The notes: generated by a model not told the origin, from the letters alone. DNA of 64,000 nt from Pedobacter ureilyticus (GCF_005925345.1 NZ_SSHJ01000019.1:1-64000); one strand, 5' to 3'; shown: positions 16,679 through 26,320, counted from the stretch's first letter. Translations and numbers: made by a program.

Positions 16679-17242
16679 ATGCTAGCTGAGAAAAAGGAAC
16701 GTGTAATTTTAGGTATTGACCCCGGAACTGCAATTATGGGCTACGGCGTAATTCTAGAAAAAGGGAGTAAAATAGAACTACTAAGCCTAGGGGTGGTAAA
16801 AATGGGGCATCTCGACGATCATTTTCTGAAGCTTCAGCGCATTTTCGAAAAAACAATGGGCCTCTTAGAAACTTATAAACCAGACGCTTTGGCAATAGAA
16901 GCTCCATTTTATGGCAAAAACATACAGGTTACGTTAAAGCTAGGCAGAGCACAGGGCATTGCCATGGCCGCAGCACTTTCTAAAAACATTCCGGTTACCG
17001 AGTATGCTCCACGAAAAATAAAACAGTCTATTACTGGAAAGGGTACGGCCAGCAAGGAGCAGGTAGCAGCCATGTTGCAGCGCTTGCTCAATTTTAAAGA
17101 AACTCCCGAATTTTTAGATGCTACCGATGGCTTGGCTGTGGCAGTTTGCCATTCTTTCCAAAAAATTCCTACTGGCGGCAACAGCAAATCTTACACGGGT
17201 TGGGAAGCTTTTGTAAGCGATAATAAAAAGAGGATAAAATAA
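16679..17242 (+). CDS. ruvC: Crossover junction endodeoxyribonuclease RuvC
   Basis: RuvC is the Holliday junction resolvase that works with RuvAB in recombinational repair. The 187-residue protein has the RNase H-like core with the first catalytic Asp (Asp14 in LGIDPGTAIMGYG), the Glu in LAIEAPFYG and the C-terminal DATDGLAVAVCH motif carrying acidic residues. Length is normal, with a short basic tail. It stands alone on the plus strand and converges with the LytTR response regulator, whose stop is 3 bp away. ruvA and ruvB are not in this window. Confidence 0.95.
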   Translation: MLAEKKERVILGIDPGTAIMGYGVILEKGSKIELLSLGVVKMGHLDDHFLKLQRIFEKTMGLLETYKPDALAIEAPFYGKNIQVTLKLGRAQGIAMAAALSKNIPVTEYAPRKIKQSITGKGTASKEQVAAMLQRLLNFKETPEFLDATDGLAVAVCHSFQKIPTGGNSKSYTGWEAFVSDNKKRIK

Positions 17243-17244
17243 AA

Positions 17245-18030
17245 TTACTTCTCTATCCAGTCCTTAAATGCAGCGGTACTGCTTTGGCTGGTAATTAAAA
17301 ATTGATGATGTGTTTTCAATTTAATAGCCAGAGCGTTTTTATTGTAGCGCTCTGTTTCTTCCACGTAAACTTTATGAACCAACTGCGCCCTATTGATCCT
17401 AAAAAACAGCTTTGGATCTACCTCTTCTTCTACCTGTTTTAGCGTAGCTTGGGTTAACAAATGATTTTTACCTTGAGTGTCAATCGCAAAAACTACGCCT
17501 TCCTCCGCATTAAAAAAAACAACATCAGCTATCTCTAAAAAATACGTTCTGTTGGCAGTATTGATAGCAAACCGATTTCTGTAAGGCTTTTTTACAGATG
17601 GTTGTCCTAACAATGCGCTCAGTTTTTCTATCATCAAATTGTTGCTTTGCGGGGCAGACTGATAAAACAGTTTAAATTTATGCCATGCTTTTTCAAATCT
17701 TTCGAAAGAGAATGGTTTGAGCAGATAAGCTATGCCGTTGGTTTCAAAAGCATCCATCAAGAACTGATTATAAGCCGTAGCAAATATGATAGGGCAATGA
17801 GGCATCACTTCTTTATAAATCTCAAAAGCATTGCCGTCCATTAGTTCAATGTCCGAAAACACGAGATCAACCTCGTTATCGACCTTAAAAAAGTTGATGG
17901 CCTCTTCTACACTATGCAACTCGGCCAACACCGTTATGGGCTCATTGAGCTGTTCTAAAAACCGCCTTAGCTTTTTTACTGCAAGAAGTTCGTCTTCTAT
18001 AATTACAACTTTTATCATTCTTTTATCCAC
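17245..18030 (-). CDS. LytTR-family response regulator
   Basis: A 261-residue two-component response regulator. The receiver domain (about 6-125) has the acidic cluster Glu12-Asp13-Glu14, the phosphoacceptor Asp60 (FSDIELMDGN) and the conserved Lys in LLKPFSFERF. A LytTR DNA-binding domain (about 155-255) follows. The start at 18030 overlaps the kinase gene stop by 8 bp; a start at 18018 (MIKVVIIEDE) would remove the overlap. It is co-transcribed with the kinase. Targets are unknown. Confidence 0.9.
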   Translation of the reverse strand: MDKRMIKVVIIEDELLAVKKLRRFLEQLNEPITVLAELHSVEEAINFFKVDNEVDLVFSDIELMDGNAFEIYKEVMPHCPIIFATAYNQFLMDAFETNGIAYLLKPFSFERFEKAWHKFKLFYQSAPQSNNLMIEKLSALLGQPSVKKPYRNRFAINTANRTYFLEIADVVFFNAEEGVVFAIDTQGKNHLLTQATLKQVEEEVDPKLFFRINRAQLVHKVYVEETERYNKNALAIKLKTHHQFLITSQSSTAAFKDWIEK

Positions 18031-19045
18031 TTATCAAAGGTAAGCTTACGGTAAATGTAGTTTCTGTTTGCTCAATTAAGAGCGATTGGTTGCTCAGCAA
18101 AACGTATTGTTCTCGTAAGTTTTCCAGTGCTCTTCCTCCTCCAATTTTTTTACTTTTTTTGGGGGATAGATTATTCTTAACCGTCAATTTTTCTACAATT
18201 TCTATTTGAATGTTAAGCGGGTTGCTTTCTGTACCTAAGTTATGTTCTATGGCATTTTCTATCAACAATTGCAGCGTTAACGGAGCAACAAAACCATCAA
18301 CTGTTGTAGGCGCAATAATTGCCAACTCATATCCATTGCCAAATTTATGTTGCATAATTCTAAAGTAGGACTTTGCAAAATTCAATTCCTCTTCTAAAGG
18401 CACTAGCTGTTTGCTCGATACTTCAAGTACGTAACGATAGAGTTCGGCAAAGTCATTTAGAAAATCTGAAGCTTTCGATTTGTCTTCTTCTATCAACTGA
18501 TCTAGTGCATTCAAGTTATTGAATAAAAAATGTGGGTTAAGCTGTGCTTTTAACTGGGCAATTTTACTATCAGCCAATGCATTATTGTAATTGAGCAGGC
18601 GCTCGGCATCCTTTTTATTTCTTTGATAGAAAATGTAGGCGATAAAGAACCCTCCATAAATGCAAACATCTAAAACATTTCCAATATTGTTGTTTAAAAT
18701 TACTTCGTAGATAAAATTTCGGTCCCAAGTATTAAAAATTAACGCCACTATTGCAGAAAAAACATTAGCTACAAACAAGTACAACAACAATGAAAGTGTA
18801 AAAACTTTAACAACCCAAACTAGGCTTAAGGCATTGTTTTTTTGAAAATTTTTAAACAAGTAAATGATAATCAAAAACACCACGCAGCTTTCAATAAATG
18901 TAGCTATTGCCCCTTCTGGCGTAAACGTATAAAAATTAACGGTTTGCCTTACCAAAATACGCCCCTGTATAGATTGTGCATAAGCGAACAGGAAAATAAA
19001 CGCTAAAAAATATCGATGGTGTTGTAATGTCTTTAGAAATTTCAT
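18023..19045 (-). CDS. LytS/YehU-type sensor histidine kinase
   Basis: A 340-residue membrane histidine kinase. Four hydrophobic segments occupy about 1-155. The His_kinase domain follows with the phosphoacceptor in LNPHFLFNNLNALDQL and an ATP-binding region with LLIENAIEHN (N box) and KIGGGRALENLREQY (G box). No extracellular sensor domain is evident, so sensing is probably by the membrane part. It forms an operon with the LytTR regulator that overlaps its 3' end. Confidence 0.9.
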   Translation of the reverse strand: MKFLKTLQHHRYFLAFIFLFAYAQSIQGRILVRQTVNFYTFTPEGAIATFIESCVVFLIIIYLFKNFQKNNALSLVWVVKVFTLSLLLYLFVANVFSAIVALIFNTWDRNFIYEVILNNNIGNVLDVCIYGGFFIAYIFYQRNKKDAERLLNYNNALADSKIAQLKAQLNPHFLFNNLNALDQLIEEDKSKASDFLNDFAELYRYVLEVSSKQLVPLEEELNFAKSYFRIMQHKFGNGYELAIIAPTTVDGFVAPLTLQLLIENAIEHNLGTESNPLNIQIEIVEKLTVKNNLSPKKSKKIGGGRALENLREQYVLLSNQSLLIEQTETTFTVSLPLISG

Positions 19046-19095
19046 CGTACAAAAAATAAAAGTAGCCTTTTTAAATCAGGCTACTTATTTTAATG

Positions 19096-19842
19096 TTATT
19101 TAGTTTGATTAGGGAAAGTAGCAATTACATTTCCTTTTTCGTCAAAAAATTCTAGTTTGGCTTCATTTTTTTCATTTACATAAAACATGGCTTTTGGTCT
19201 TCCCTTATCGTCATTCAAGAACAATCCGTTGCTGCGGCCTCGGGTTTGGCCGAGCATTACACGGGGAGCACCTCCTAATACACCTTGCGCCACATATTCC
19301 TCATATTTTTTCTTAAAGGCACCTGGATCTGATTTTCTAAGTGGCGCCAGTTCTTCCCAAATCTTGTCCATACCAAACTGTGTTTCATTTGCAGGCCGAT
19401 CATTAAAAACCAAACTGCTAAATACGCGGCGTTGTCCACCTTCTTTATAATCTTGCATCAACAACTGCATCATTTGGTCGCCATCGTATTGGTCGTAGGT
19501 AAGCGACATTCCCGCACTGTGTCCATCTGCCTTCTTTTGCCCATCGTAAATCAAACCGCCACACTCTATGCCATCTTCGTTAAAAAACAACATTCCGGAG
19601 CGCTTTTTACGCTTTACGTTAGTAGGTCTATTATTGATGGTATCTTTACCGTTAGGAAAACGATCTACATTGGTGATGACCATTTTTACGGTGCCGTCTT
19701 TTTCAATGATATTGATACGCTCTACATCTATTTCTGCAAAACGTTGGTTGCCTGTTTTTTTGAAGGCCGAAGAGGCCAACATAATTACACCAAAAGCGGT
19801 AGCTATTCCGAAGCTTCTTAAAAATACGAGTTCTTTGTTCAT
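19096..19842 (-). CDS. Exported protein of unknown function
   Basis: A 248-residue protein with a hydrophobic N-terminal segment (FGIATAFGVIMLASSAFKK) acting as signal peptide or anchor. I chose the start at 19842 (MNKELVFLRSFG) over 19884 because it directly precedes the signal. The rest is rich in short beta-type strings that speak of a displayed scaffold (FNEDGIECGGLIYDG, LFLNDDKGRPKAMFYV, LEFFDEKGNVIATF). It lies 50 bp upstream of the LytS-like kinase on the same strand, so they may be co-transcribed. No catalytic motif is recognised. Confidence 0.7.
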   Translation of the reverse strand: MNKELVFLRSFGIATAFGVIMLASSAFKKTGNQRFAEIDVERINIIEKDGTVKMVITNVDRFPNGKDTINNRPTNVKRKKRSGMLFFNEDGIECGGLIYDGQKKADGHSAGMSLTYDQYDGDQMMQLLMQDYKEGGQRRVFSSLVFNDRPANETQFGMDKIWEELAPLRKSDPGAFKKKYEEYVAQGVLGGAPRVMLGQTRGRSNGLFLNDDKGRPKAMFYVNEKNEAKLEFFDEKGNVIATFPNQTK

Positions 19843-20026
19843 TTTCTTATTTATTAAGGGGTTAATACTGTTTGAATAGCTCAAAACTATTACACAAACG
19901 TTTCCTTAAAAAGAGAAAAAGAATGAACTAAGGAAAATATCAAATGAATGAGGGAAATACGGATTTAATGATTTATAAAAGCATTGGAAACGATTACAAG
20001 AAGTATTTAAAAACAGCCCCTACATT

Positions 20027-20058
20027 TTGTCGTAATTAACTGATTTATTGTAAATTTG
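20027..20058 (+). promoter_or_regulatory. Promoter of the WG/MORN/Sel1 protein gene
   Basis: TTG (20027-20029, within TTTTG) and TAAATTTG (20051-20058) are spaced by 21 bp, matching the Bacteroidota consensus. The ATG is 30 bp downstream. Confidence 0.6.
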
Positions 20059-20088
20059 AGTTAATCCAAGCAATAAATTTATAGTACA

Positions 20089-22056
20089 ATGAGAAAGCTA
20101 ATTTTTATTATCGGTCTTTTCATTTCTACCACTTCTTTTGGGCAAACCAAAGAGTTTGTACAAAAATTAACAGCGTTTAAAAATCAAAGTGGAAAGTGGG
20201 GCTACATGAACAGCAAAACAAAAGCTGTGGTAATAAGCCCAACTTACGATGATGCGCATGGTTTTTCGTTCGGTTATGCTGCAGTTAAAAACAATGACAA
20301 ATGGTTCTACATAGATAAAGCTGGCAGCAGTATTTGTAACGAAAAGTTTGATAAAGCTGGCGACTTTGACGAATACGGCGAAGCAATAGTTAGTATTGAC
20401 GGCAAATGGGGCAAATTATATTACAATAGTTTTCTATACCATAATTGTCAATTAATGAGGGCATCCAACCTAGGTGAAGATATCTATAAAGAGGAATACC
20501 TACGTCAAGAAAAATTGGGTTGGAGTCTACAAGAATATGACGGCAGTGCGGAAATGATTGACGGAATTGAAAAATCATTTACACCTGCTGCCACAAGAGA
20601 AGAATTATTCGCAAATAAAACAAAAAAATACTACCATGCCAACGGAAAACTTTCGGCAGAAGGCAACGAGATCAACGGAAAAAAACAAGGCGAATGGAAA
20701 TTTTACAGTACCGATGGAATTTTAATTGAAACATCGAACTGGAAAGATAATGTAGCTCATGGCAGATATGTCTATTACTACAACAGGGCTAATGTTATAA
20801 AACAAAGTGGTTCACTTAACCAAGGAAAAAACAATGGCCTAATTGCGTTCTACAACCCAAATAACGCAAGGCTTACGCATACAGAATTGTGGGAAAACGG
20901 CGTGTTAAAAAAGATAAAAGATATTTATGATGTAAACGGAAACCTTGTTTCATCAACTGGCACAGGCACTTTAATTTACTATAATAATGACAGTCAACAG
21001 ATAGCCGGCAAGATAGAATATCAAAATGGACACCGTTCTGGGACCAATATACAATATCACGGAAACGGCAAAATAAAATTAAGAGCCTTGTACAAATACA
21101 CCCCAAATGACCCTTTTGGCTTAAGATGGGAGATTATTGAAGTAAATGACTTTAACGGAACACCACTGGAAAAAGGCACACTAAAAAATGGCAATGGAAC
21201 TTGGATCTCTTACCACGATAACGGAAAACCTAACCTCATTACTACCTATCAGAACGGGAAAAAAGTAAAAGAAGAAACGGCCTTGGTAAAAGGTATAGAC
21301 AATATTTACAATAACATAGTCAAAGATAATAAAACTGGAAACACTGGTAATCCCTTTGCTGAAATGGCATTATCTAACCAACCCTACGAACAAATATGCG
21401 TAAAGGCAGAATTGAAATCGCAAAATTACGGCAGGGCATTTCAATGTGCCAAAAGCGGAGACGAAAAAGGAATTGTATTTTGCACGGCGGTTTTAGGTCT
21501 GCTTTATCATGACGGTTTGGGCACGGAAAAAGATCTGTCTAAAGCATTTCAGTACTATAAAAAAGCTGCCGAACTTGGTTCGCCAGAGGCGATGTATTAT
21601 TTGGGTTTAATGTATCACGATGGAGAACATGTGCAAAAAAATGTCTCCACAGCATTTGTATGGTTTAAAAAATCGGCAGATCAAAAAATTCCAGAGGCGA
21701 ACTATTTGATGAGCAGAGCATATTATTTCGGATTCCCAGAAGCAGGTGTTGCCATTAATTACAAAACCGCTTTAGACTATGCAATTAAAGCAAAAGAAGC
21801 ATATCAAAACACACCAGAATTTACCAATCATTTGGCCTATTGCTATTTTTCTTCGGGCAATAAAAAAATGGCTTACGGTATTCTATCGGCTTTGGTAAAA
21901 AGCCACCCCAATTATGCCAACGGATTTGATAGTTTGGGCGAAGTATGCGAAGCAATAGGCCTTTCAAGCGAGGCTATAAAAAATTACGTAAAAGCTGCGC
22001 AAATGGGAATTGAAAATGCGCAAAAATGGTGTAAAGCAAAGCAAATAAAATACTAA
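20089..22056 (+). CDS. Secreted multi-repeat protein: WG, MORN-like and Sel1 repeats
   Basis: A 655-residue exported protein made of three repeat types. After a signal peptide (IIGLFISTTSFGQ, cleavage near 19) come WG repeats (about 30-110, GKWGYMNSKTKAVVISPTYD). YwqK/MORN-like repeats follow (about 180-390, YYHANGKLSAEGNEINGKKQ). Sel1/TPR-like helical repeats (about 435-650) include LGLLYHDGLGTEKDLSKAFQ and LGLMYHDGEH. All three modules mediate binding rather than catalysis. It is followed 6 bp later by a secreted protein of unknown function, probably in one transcript. Partners and role are unknown. Confidence 0.8.
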   Translation: MRKLIFIIGLFISTTSFGQTKEFVQKLTAFKNQSGKWGYMNSKTKAVVISPTYDDAHGFSFGYAAVKNNDKWFYIDKAGSSICNEKFDKAGDFDEYGEAIVSIDGKWGKLYYNSFLYHNCQLMRASNLGEDIYKEEYLRQEKLGWSLQEYDGSAEMIDGIEKSFTPAATREELFANKTKKYYHANGKLSAEGNEINGKKQGEWKFYSTDGILIETSNWKDNVAHGRYVYYYNRANVIKQSGSLNQGKNNGLIAFYNPNNARLTHTELWENGVLKKIKDIYDVNGNLVSSTGTGTLIYYNNDSQQIAGKIEYQNGHRSGTNIQYHGNGKIKLRALYKYTPNDPFGLRWEIIEVNDFNGTPLEKGTLKNGNGTWISYHDNGKPNLITTYQNGKKVKEETALVKGIDNIYNNIVKDNKTGNTGNPFAEMALSNQPYEQICVKAELKSQNYGRAFQCAKSGDEKGIVFCTAVLGLLYHDGLGTEKDLSKAFQYYKKAAELGSPEAMYYLGLMYHDGEHVQKNVSTAFVWFKKSADQKIPEANYLMSRAYYFGFPEAGVAINYKTALDYAIKAKEAYQNTPEFTNHLAYCYFSSGNKKMAYGILSALVKSHPNYANGFDSLGEVCEAIGLSSEAIKNYVKAAQMGIENAQKWCKAKQIKY

Positions 22057-22062
22057 GATGAT

Positions 22063-23049
22063 ATGAAAAGAATTGTCCTTTTACTTTTTACTACATTTTC
22101 GTTCAACATTTCTTTCGCTCAAATCAAAAATTTTGAAGACGAAAGAGATTACCTATTTGCGTTAAGCGCACTCATAGAACAATCGTACACCGAAAAGTAT
22201 GCAGAAAATGCGAACCACATTTACCAGGAAAAGTATGAAGGTGTGATGCGGCAACTTTTTCAATTCGATCCCTCGTCTATGAATTTAGTATACTACAAAA
22301 CCCCGTATGAAGAAACTGACAATGGCAAGCATACTTCAGCAATTCAATGGTTAACCAAATATGTTGTCCCCATTTTCGAAATTGACACAATAATTGGCAA
22401 CAGCGTTAAAAACACCATAACCATAAAGATGAAAGATGATAAAGCTACGATACAAACCTACATGCTTATGTCTGGAAACGAATATTATCCAGCAGCAAAA
22501 GAAAATAGCCTAATCATAAAAAGCAACAAATTACTAAAAATAAGAAATCTAGAAAAGCGTTTGAACTGGCGTATTGCAGAACTGCAAAATTTCGATAAAA
22601 AGAAAAAGGCATTGATTACTTATCTCAACAAAAAATTACAAACAGAGGTAGCCTATCAGATTAAAGATAGTTTAAACTATAGAAATGATAAGAAATTCAA
22701 AGTCACTCAAGAATTTCAGCTTGATAACAGCGGGCAATGGCTGAGTGTATCTGTAGAAAGAAAAAACATTAACGGAAACCCTCTAATTGAAAGGCAAATG
22801 GTACAGTTAAAAAACGTGATAGGTGTTGGAAAAGACATCAGCGTGTTATTAGAAAGTAAACCAAATTGCGTAAAAAAAACTACTGAAGTTAAAAACAGTC
22901 CAACAACAGAACGAAAAATAGAAACCGTTGACAATCTGTTTTTTCTTCATTTATGCTACGAACAAAACAATGAGCATATTGGCAACGAAATCATCAATCT
23001 CCTTGTACAACTCGGAATAAATGCCACAAAAAAAGCTTGGTACGATTAA
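22063..23049 (+). CDS. Secreted protein of unknown function
   Basis: A 328-residue protein with a clear signal peptide (IVLLLFTTFSFNISFAQ). The mature part is Lys/Asn-rich with predicted helices (LLKIRNLEKRLNWRIAELQN) and no motif I recognise. It starts 6 bp after the WG/MORN/Sel1 gene and probably works with it. Its stop is 2 bp from the convergent TerC-like gene with no terminator between. Confidence 0.7.
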   Translation: MKRIVLLLFTTFSFNISFAQIKNFEDERDYLFALSALIEQSYTEKYAENANHIYQEKYEGVMRQLFQFDPSSMNLVYYKTPYEETDNGKHTSAIQWLTKYVVPIFEIDTIIGNSVKNTITIKMKDDKATIQTYMLMSGNEYYPAAKENSLIIKSNKLLKIRNLEKRLNWRIAELQNFDKKKKALITYLNKKLQTEVAYQIKDSLNYRNDKKFKVTQEFQLDNSGQWLSVSVERKNINGNPLIERQMVQLKNVIGVGKDISVLLESKPNCVKKTTEVKNSPTTERKIETVDNLFFLHLCYEQNNEHIGNEIINLLVQLGINATKKAWYD

Positions 23050-23051
23050 AA

Positions 23052-24101
23052 CTAATTTTTTAAAGCCCTCTTTGGAAATACCAATGAAGCAATGATACTC
23101 AAAGCCAAAATCCCCACAATAACAATTAAAGAATGCTCTGTGGTAAAACCCCAGTCTTTTAGATAACCATGCCCCAACATCTTGACACCAATAAAGGTTA
23201 GCAATACCGCTAAGCCAGTTTTTAAATAATGGAATTTATGGATGATATTGACCAAAAGGAAAAACATAGAACGTAAACCCATAATGGCAAAAATGTTCGA
23301 GAAGAAAACAATGTAAGCATCCTTTGTTACCGCAAAAATTGCAGGGATAGAATCTACCGCAAAAATTAAATCGGTAAACTCTACAATAAGCAATACCAAA
23401 AAGAGTGGTGTTACAAACTTCTTTCCGTTTATTTTATGGAAGAACTTTTTACCCTCATATTTGGGGTGGATTTTAAAGAAACGTGAAGCGAATTTTACTA
23501 CGGTATGGTTTTCAGGATCGATTTTATCGTCTTCCTCTTTGGAGAAAAACATCTTTATCCCGGTAAATACCAAGAAAGCACCAAACAAGTATAAAATCCA
23601 TTCGAATTGATTGATTAAGGCAGCGCCCACAAAAATGAAGATAAACCTCATGATAATGGCACCTAGAATACCCCAAAACAGCACTCTATGGTAATATTTT
23701 TCTGGTACGGCAAAGGCCGAGAATATCAATACAATTACAAAAATATTATCTACCGAGAGTGCGTATTCTACAACATAACCCGTTAAAAATTCTATACCTA
23801 GATTTTGCTTGTACAGTTGCAAACTGGCTTCAAAATTACCAGGTATAATAGAGATCGGGTGCTTATGTGCCGCAATCACTTCCTTAAGCCGCTCCATACT
23901 ATCTATACCGTGCAGGTAGTCGCCTTTTAAGATGAGCAATAGGTAAAAACTTAAAGCAAAAACCACCATGATAAAGCTCATGATACCTGCTTGTTTGAGG
24001 CTTACCACATGTTCTCTCTTGCTAAAAAGGCCTAAATCTAGGGCTAAGATAAATACGATAAAAAGTAGAAATCCTCCAATGAATAATAATTCGTGCGACA
24101 T
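23052..24101 (-). CDS. TerC/Alx-family integral membrane protein
   Basis: A 349-residue polytopic protein with about nine hydrophobic segments. The acidic motifs of the family lie in membrane segments: ALDLGLF near the start, YALSVDNIFVIVLIFSAF, and EFTDLIFAVDSIPAIFAVTK. Family members such as Alx and MeeF-type proteins export manganese or supply metals to exported enzymes; older tellurite-resistance names are misleading. Its start codon overlaps the stop of the polyprenyl synthase by 1 bp, so they form one operon. No riboswitch is seen in front of it. Confidence 0.9.
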   Translation of the reverse strand: MSHELLFIGGFLLFIVFILALDLGLFSKREHVVSLKQAGIMSFIMVVFALSFYLLLILKGDYLHGIDSMERLKEVIAAHKHPISIIPGNFEASLQLYKQNLGIEFLTGYVVEYALSVDNIFVIVLIFSAFAVPEKYYHRVLFWGILGAIIMRFIFIFVGAALINQFEWILYLFGAFLVFTGIKMFFSKEEDDKIDPENHTVVKFASRFFKIHPKYEGKKFFHKINGKKFVTPLFLVLLIVEFTDLIFAVDSIPAIFAVTKDAYIVFFSNIFAIMGLRSMFFLLVNIIHKFHYLKTGLAVLLTFIGVKMLGHGYLKDWGFTTEHSLIVIVGILALSIIASLVFPKRALKN

Positions 24102-25072
24102 TATTTTTTACGTTCTGTTGTATATTTTACCAATTGTTCTAAGCCTGTCTTAGCATCTCCATCTTGGAAGCTAGCTAAAATTTCGAAAGCCCTAGTTTGA
24201 TACTCTTCCATTTTTTTGTTGGCATAGTGCACGCCCTCGTTAGCATTCACAAAATCGATGATTTGCTGTATTTTTTTAGGATCATCATTATGGTTTTTTA
24301 CCAAATTGATCATATTTTTACGCTCAGCTTTTTCAACTTTGTTTAGCGCATAAATTAAAGGCAAGGTTACTTTCTTTTCTTTGATATCGATACCCAGCGG
24401 TTTGCCAACATCATCTGTACCGAAATCAAAAGTGTCGTCCTTAATCTGAAAAGCTATACCTACCAACTCCCCAAATAAGCGCATTTTTTCTACGTCTTCT
24501 GCCGAAGCACCTGCCGATGCTGCTCCACAAGCACAGCAAGAGGCGATTAAAGAGGCCGTTTTCTGACGGATGACGTTAAAATATAGCTCCTCGCTAATGT
24601 CCATTCGTCGCACTTTTTCTACTTGTAGCAACTCCCCTTCGCTCATTTGTTGCACTGCTTCAGAAACAATCTTTAACAAATGAAACTCATTGTTGTTTAC
24701 CGAAAGTAATAATCCTTTAGAGAGAAGGTAATCGCCAACCAAAACAGCAATTTTGTTTTTCCACAACGCATTGATAGAAAAAAAGCCACGACGCTCGTAG
24801 GCATTATCCACCACATCATCGTGTACTAAGGTTGCAGTATGTAGTAACTCTACCAAAGCTGCTCCCCTGTGCGTAGATTCTACAATACCGCCGCAAAGTT
24901 TAGCAGCAAAAAACACGAACATGGGACGCATCTGCTTCCCTTTGCGTTTGACAATATAATGGGTAATTCTATTGAGCAGCGGCGCATTGCTTTGCATCGA
25001 TTCCTTGAATTTTATTTCAAAAGCATCAATTTCTGCTGCAATAGGCTGCTTAATTTGATCTATTCCGGGCAT
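24101..25072 (-). CDS. Polyprenyl diphosphate synthase (trans-isoprenyl)
   Basis: A 323-residue class I prenyltransferase that extends an allylic diphosphate with isopentenyl diphosphate, probably making the side chain of menaquinone. The first Asp-rich motif is LVHDDVVDNAYERRG, the second is FQIKDDTFDFG, and upstream sits the GGKQMRP-like KRKGKQMRPMFVFF. I chose the start at 25072 (MPGIDQIKQ), because the frame open to 25219 would overlap the divergent hydrolase gene and add unconserved residues. It is the first gene of a two-gene operon with terC-like. Chain length cannot be read with certainty. Confidence 0.88.
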   Translation of the reverse strand: MPGIDQIKQPIAAEIDAFEIKFKESMQSNAPLLNRITHYIVKRKGKQMRPMFVFFAAKLCGGIVESTHRGAALVELLHTATLVHDDVVDNAYERRGFFSINALWKNKIAVLVGDYLLSKGLLLSVNNNEFHLLKIVSEAVQQMSEGELLQVEKVRRMDISEELYFNVIRQKTASLIASCCACGAASAGASAEDVEKMRLFGELVGIAFQIKDDTFDFGTDDVGKPLGIDIKEKKVTLPLIYALNKVEKAERKNMINLVKNHNDDPKKIQQIIDFVNANEGVHYANKKMEEYQTRAFEILASFQDGDAKTGLEQLVKYTTERKK

Positions 25073-25141
25073 CTGGCAAAAATGTGTTTGCAAACTTAGT
25101 TGAATTTCTATTAAAAGCGTATTTTTAATGAAACTATTCGC

Positions 25142-26152
25142 ATGAAAACATTCGTTAAAATATTCATCTTTGTTGTTGTTTGCTTGGTAGGCGTTTATTT
25201 TGCGGGGCCAAAAACACAAAAGGCTAGTTACGAAACAACGCTGCCAAAAATTGTAAACATCAACTCTTTAGAAGAATATGTAGCCGCACAAGAAAGCAAG
25301 CACAAAATAAAATCAGGTAACCAAGCCGAAATTGTTTGGGTAGATAGCCTGCACCAACAAACTGAATATGCAGTTGTTTACCTTCACGGCTTTTCAGCTT
25401 CCAAAGAAGAGGGAAATCCCGTGCATCGAAACTTTGCAAAAGCTATTAAAGCTAACCTTTACCTAGCCCGCTTAGCCGATCATGGCATTGATACCGTTGC
25501 GCCAATGCAATATTTTACCGCCGACAAAATTTGGGAAACAGCAAAAGAAGCACTAGCGATCGGCAAAAAATTGGGTAAAAAAGTAATTTTAGTTGGCACT
25601 TCTACTGGTGGCACCTTAGCGTTGCAATTAGCTGCTACATACCCCGAAGTGCACAGTTTAGTTCTCCTTTCGCCAAACATAGAAATTAATGATAATAAGG
25701 TTTGGCTATTGAATAATCCCTGGGGTTTACAAATTGCAAGGGCGGTAACTGGCGGTAATGAGCGTATTGTTGAAGGTAAAACGCCAATCTACAAAAAATA
25801 CTGGTATACAAATTATCGGTTAGAGTCTGTGGTTCAGCTGCAAGAATTATTGGAAAGCAGCATGACCAAAGCAACTTTTGAGAAGGTAAAACAACCTACA
25901 TTGCTCCTTTATTACTACAAAAATGAAAAGGAACAAGACCCTGTGGTTAAAGTATCAGCTATGCTAGAGATGTTTGATGAATTGGGCACACCAACAGCTC
26001 AAAAGGAAAAACACGCCTTACCCAACACGGGCAACCATGTAATTGGAAGTTATATTACCTCTAAAGATTTACCAAGTGTAGAAAAAGCAATGAAAGAATT
26101 TGCTAAGAAGCATATTGGAGATAAGTTTCTGGCAAAAGAATTAATTCATTAA
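25142..26152 (+). CDS. Alpha/beta hydrolase, membrane-anchored or exported
   Basis: A 336-residue serine hydrolase. An N-terminal hydrophobic segment (IFIFVVVCLVGVYFAGP) suggests export or anchoring. The oxyanion strand VVYLHGFSASKEEG, the nucleophile elbow GTSTGG (Ser), an Asp in EQDPVVKVSAM and the final His in PNTGNHVIGSY give a complete catalytic triad of the esterase/monoglyceride lipase type. The substrate is unknown. It is divergent from the polyprenyl synthase with a 69-bp gap. Confidence 0.82.
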   Translation: MKTFVKIFIFVVVCLVGVYFAGPKTQKASYETTLPKIVNINSLEEYVAAQESKHKIKSGNQAEIVWVDSLHQQTEYAVVYLHGFSASKEEGNPVHRNFAKAIKANLYLARLADHGIDTVAPMQYFTADKIWETAKEALAIGKKLGKKVILVGTSTGGTLALQLAATYPEVHSLVLLSPNIEINDNKVWLLNNPWGLQIARAVTGGNERIVEGKTPIYKKYWYTNYRLESVVQLQELLESSMTKATFEKVKQPTLLLYYYKNEKEQDPVVKVSAMLEMFDELGTPTAQKEKHALPNTGNHVIGSYITSKDLPSVEKAMKEFAKKHIGDKFLAKELIH

Positions 26153-26194
26153 AAAGCTTTTTTGGCTAAAGCCATTAAAATGATTTATCTAAAT

Positions 26195-26212
26195 CGTCGA
26201 CTAAAGTCGACG
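26195..26212. repeat. Short hairpin of a dispersed repeat (CGTCGA-CTAAAG-TCGACG)
   Basis: A perfect 6-bp inverted repeat with a CTAAAG loop, followed by GCAATGA. It is an intergenic palindrome of a kind scattered through Bacteroidota genomes. It lies between the hydrolase and dgt. Confidence 0.5.
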
Positions 26213-26282
26213 GCAATGAGGTACATGGCAATGAAATGATTTTTCGACAAGGCCATGCACGATCATTTATTCCAATAAAATG

Positions 26283-26290
26283 TACATTTG
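26283..26290 (+). promoter_or_regulatory. -7 box of dgt
   Basis: TACATTTG fits TAnnTTTG. It lies 30 bp upstream of the chosen ATG at 26321 and supports that start over the upstream alternative at 26288, which would fall within or before the likely transcription start. Confidence 0.5.
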
Positions 26291-26320
26291 CATCAAAATT
26301 CAAGAATATCGCTTTTTTAT

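Noticed and set aside
24101..25219. Longer polyprenyl synthase start at 25219
   Set aside because: It would overlap the divergent hydrolase gene from 25142, and conserved residues begin at 25072.
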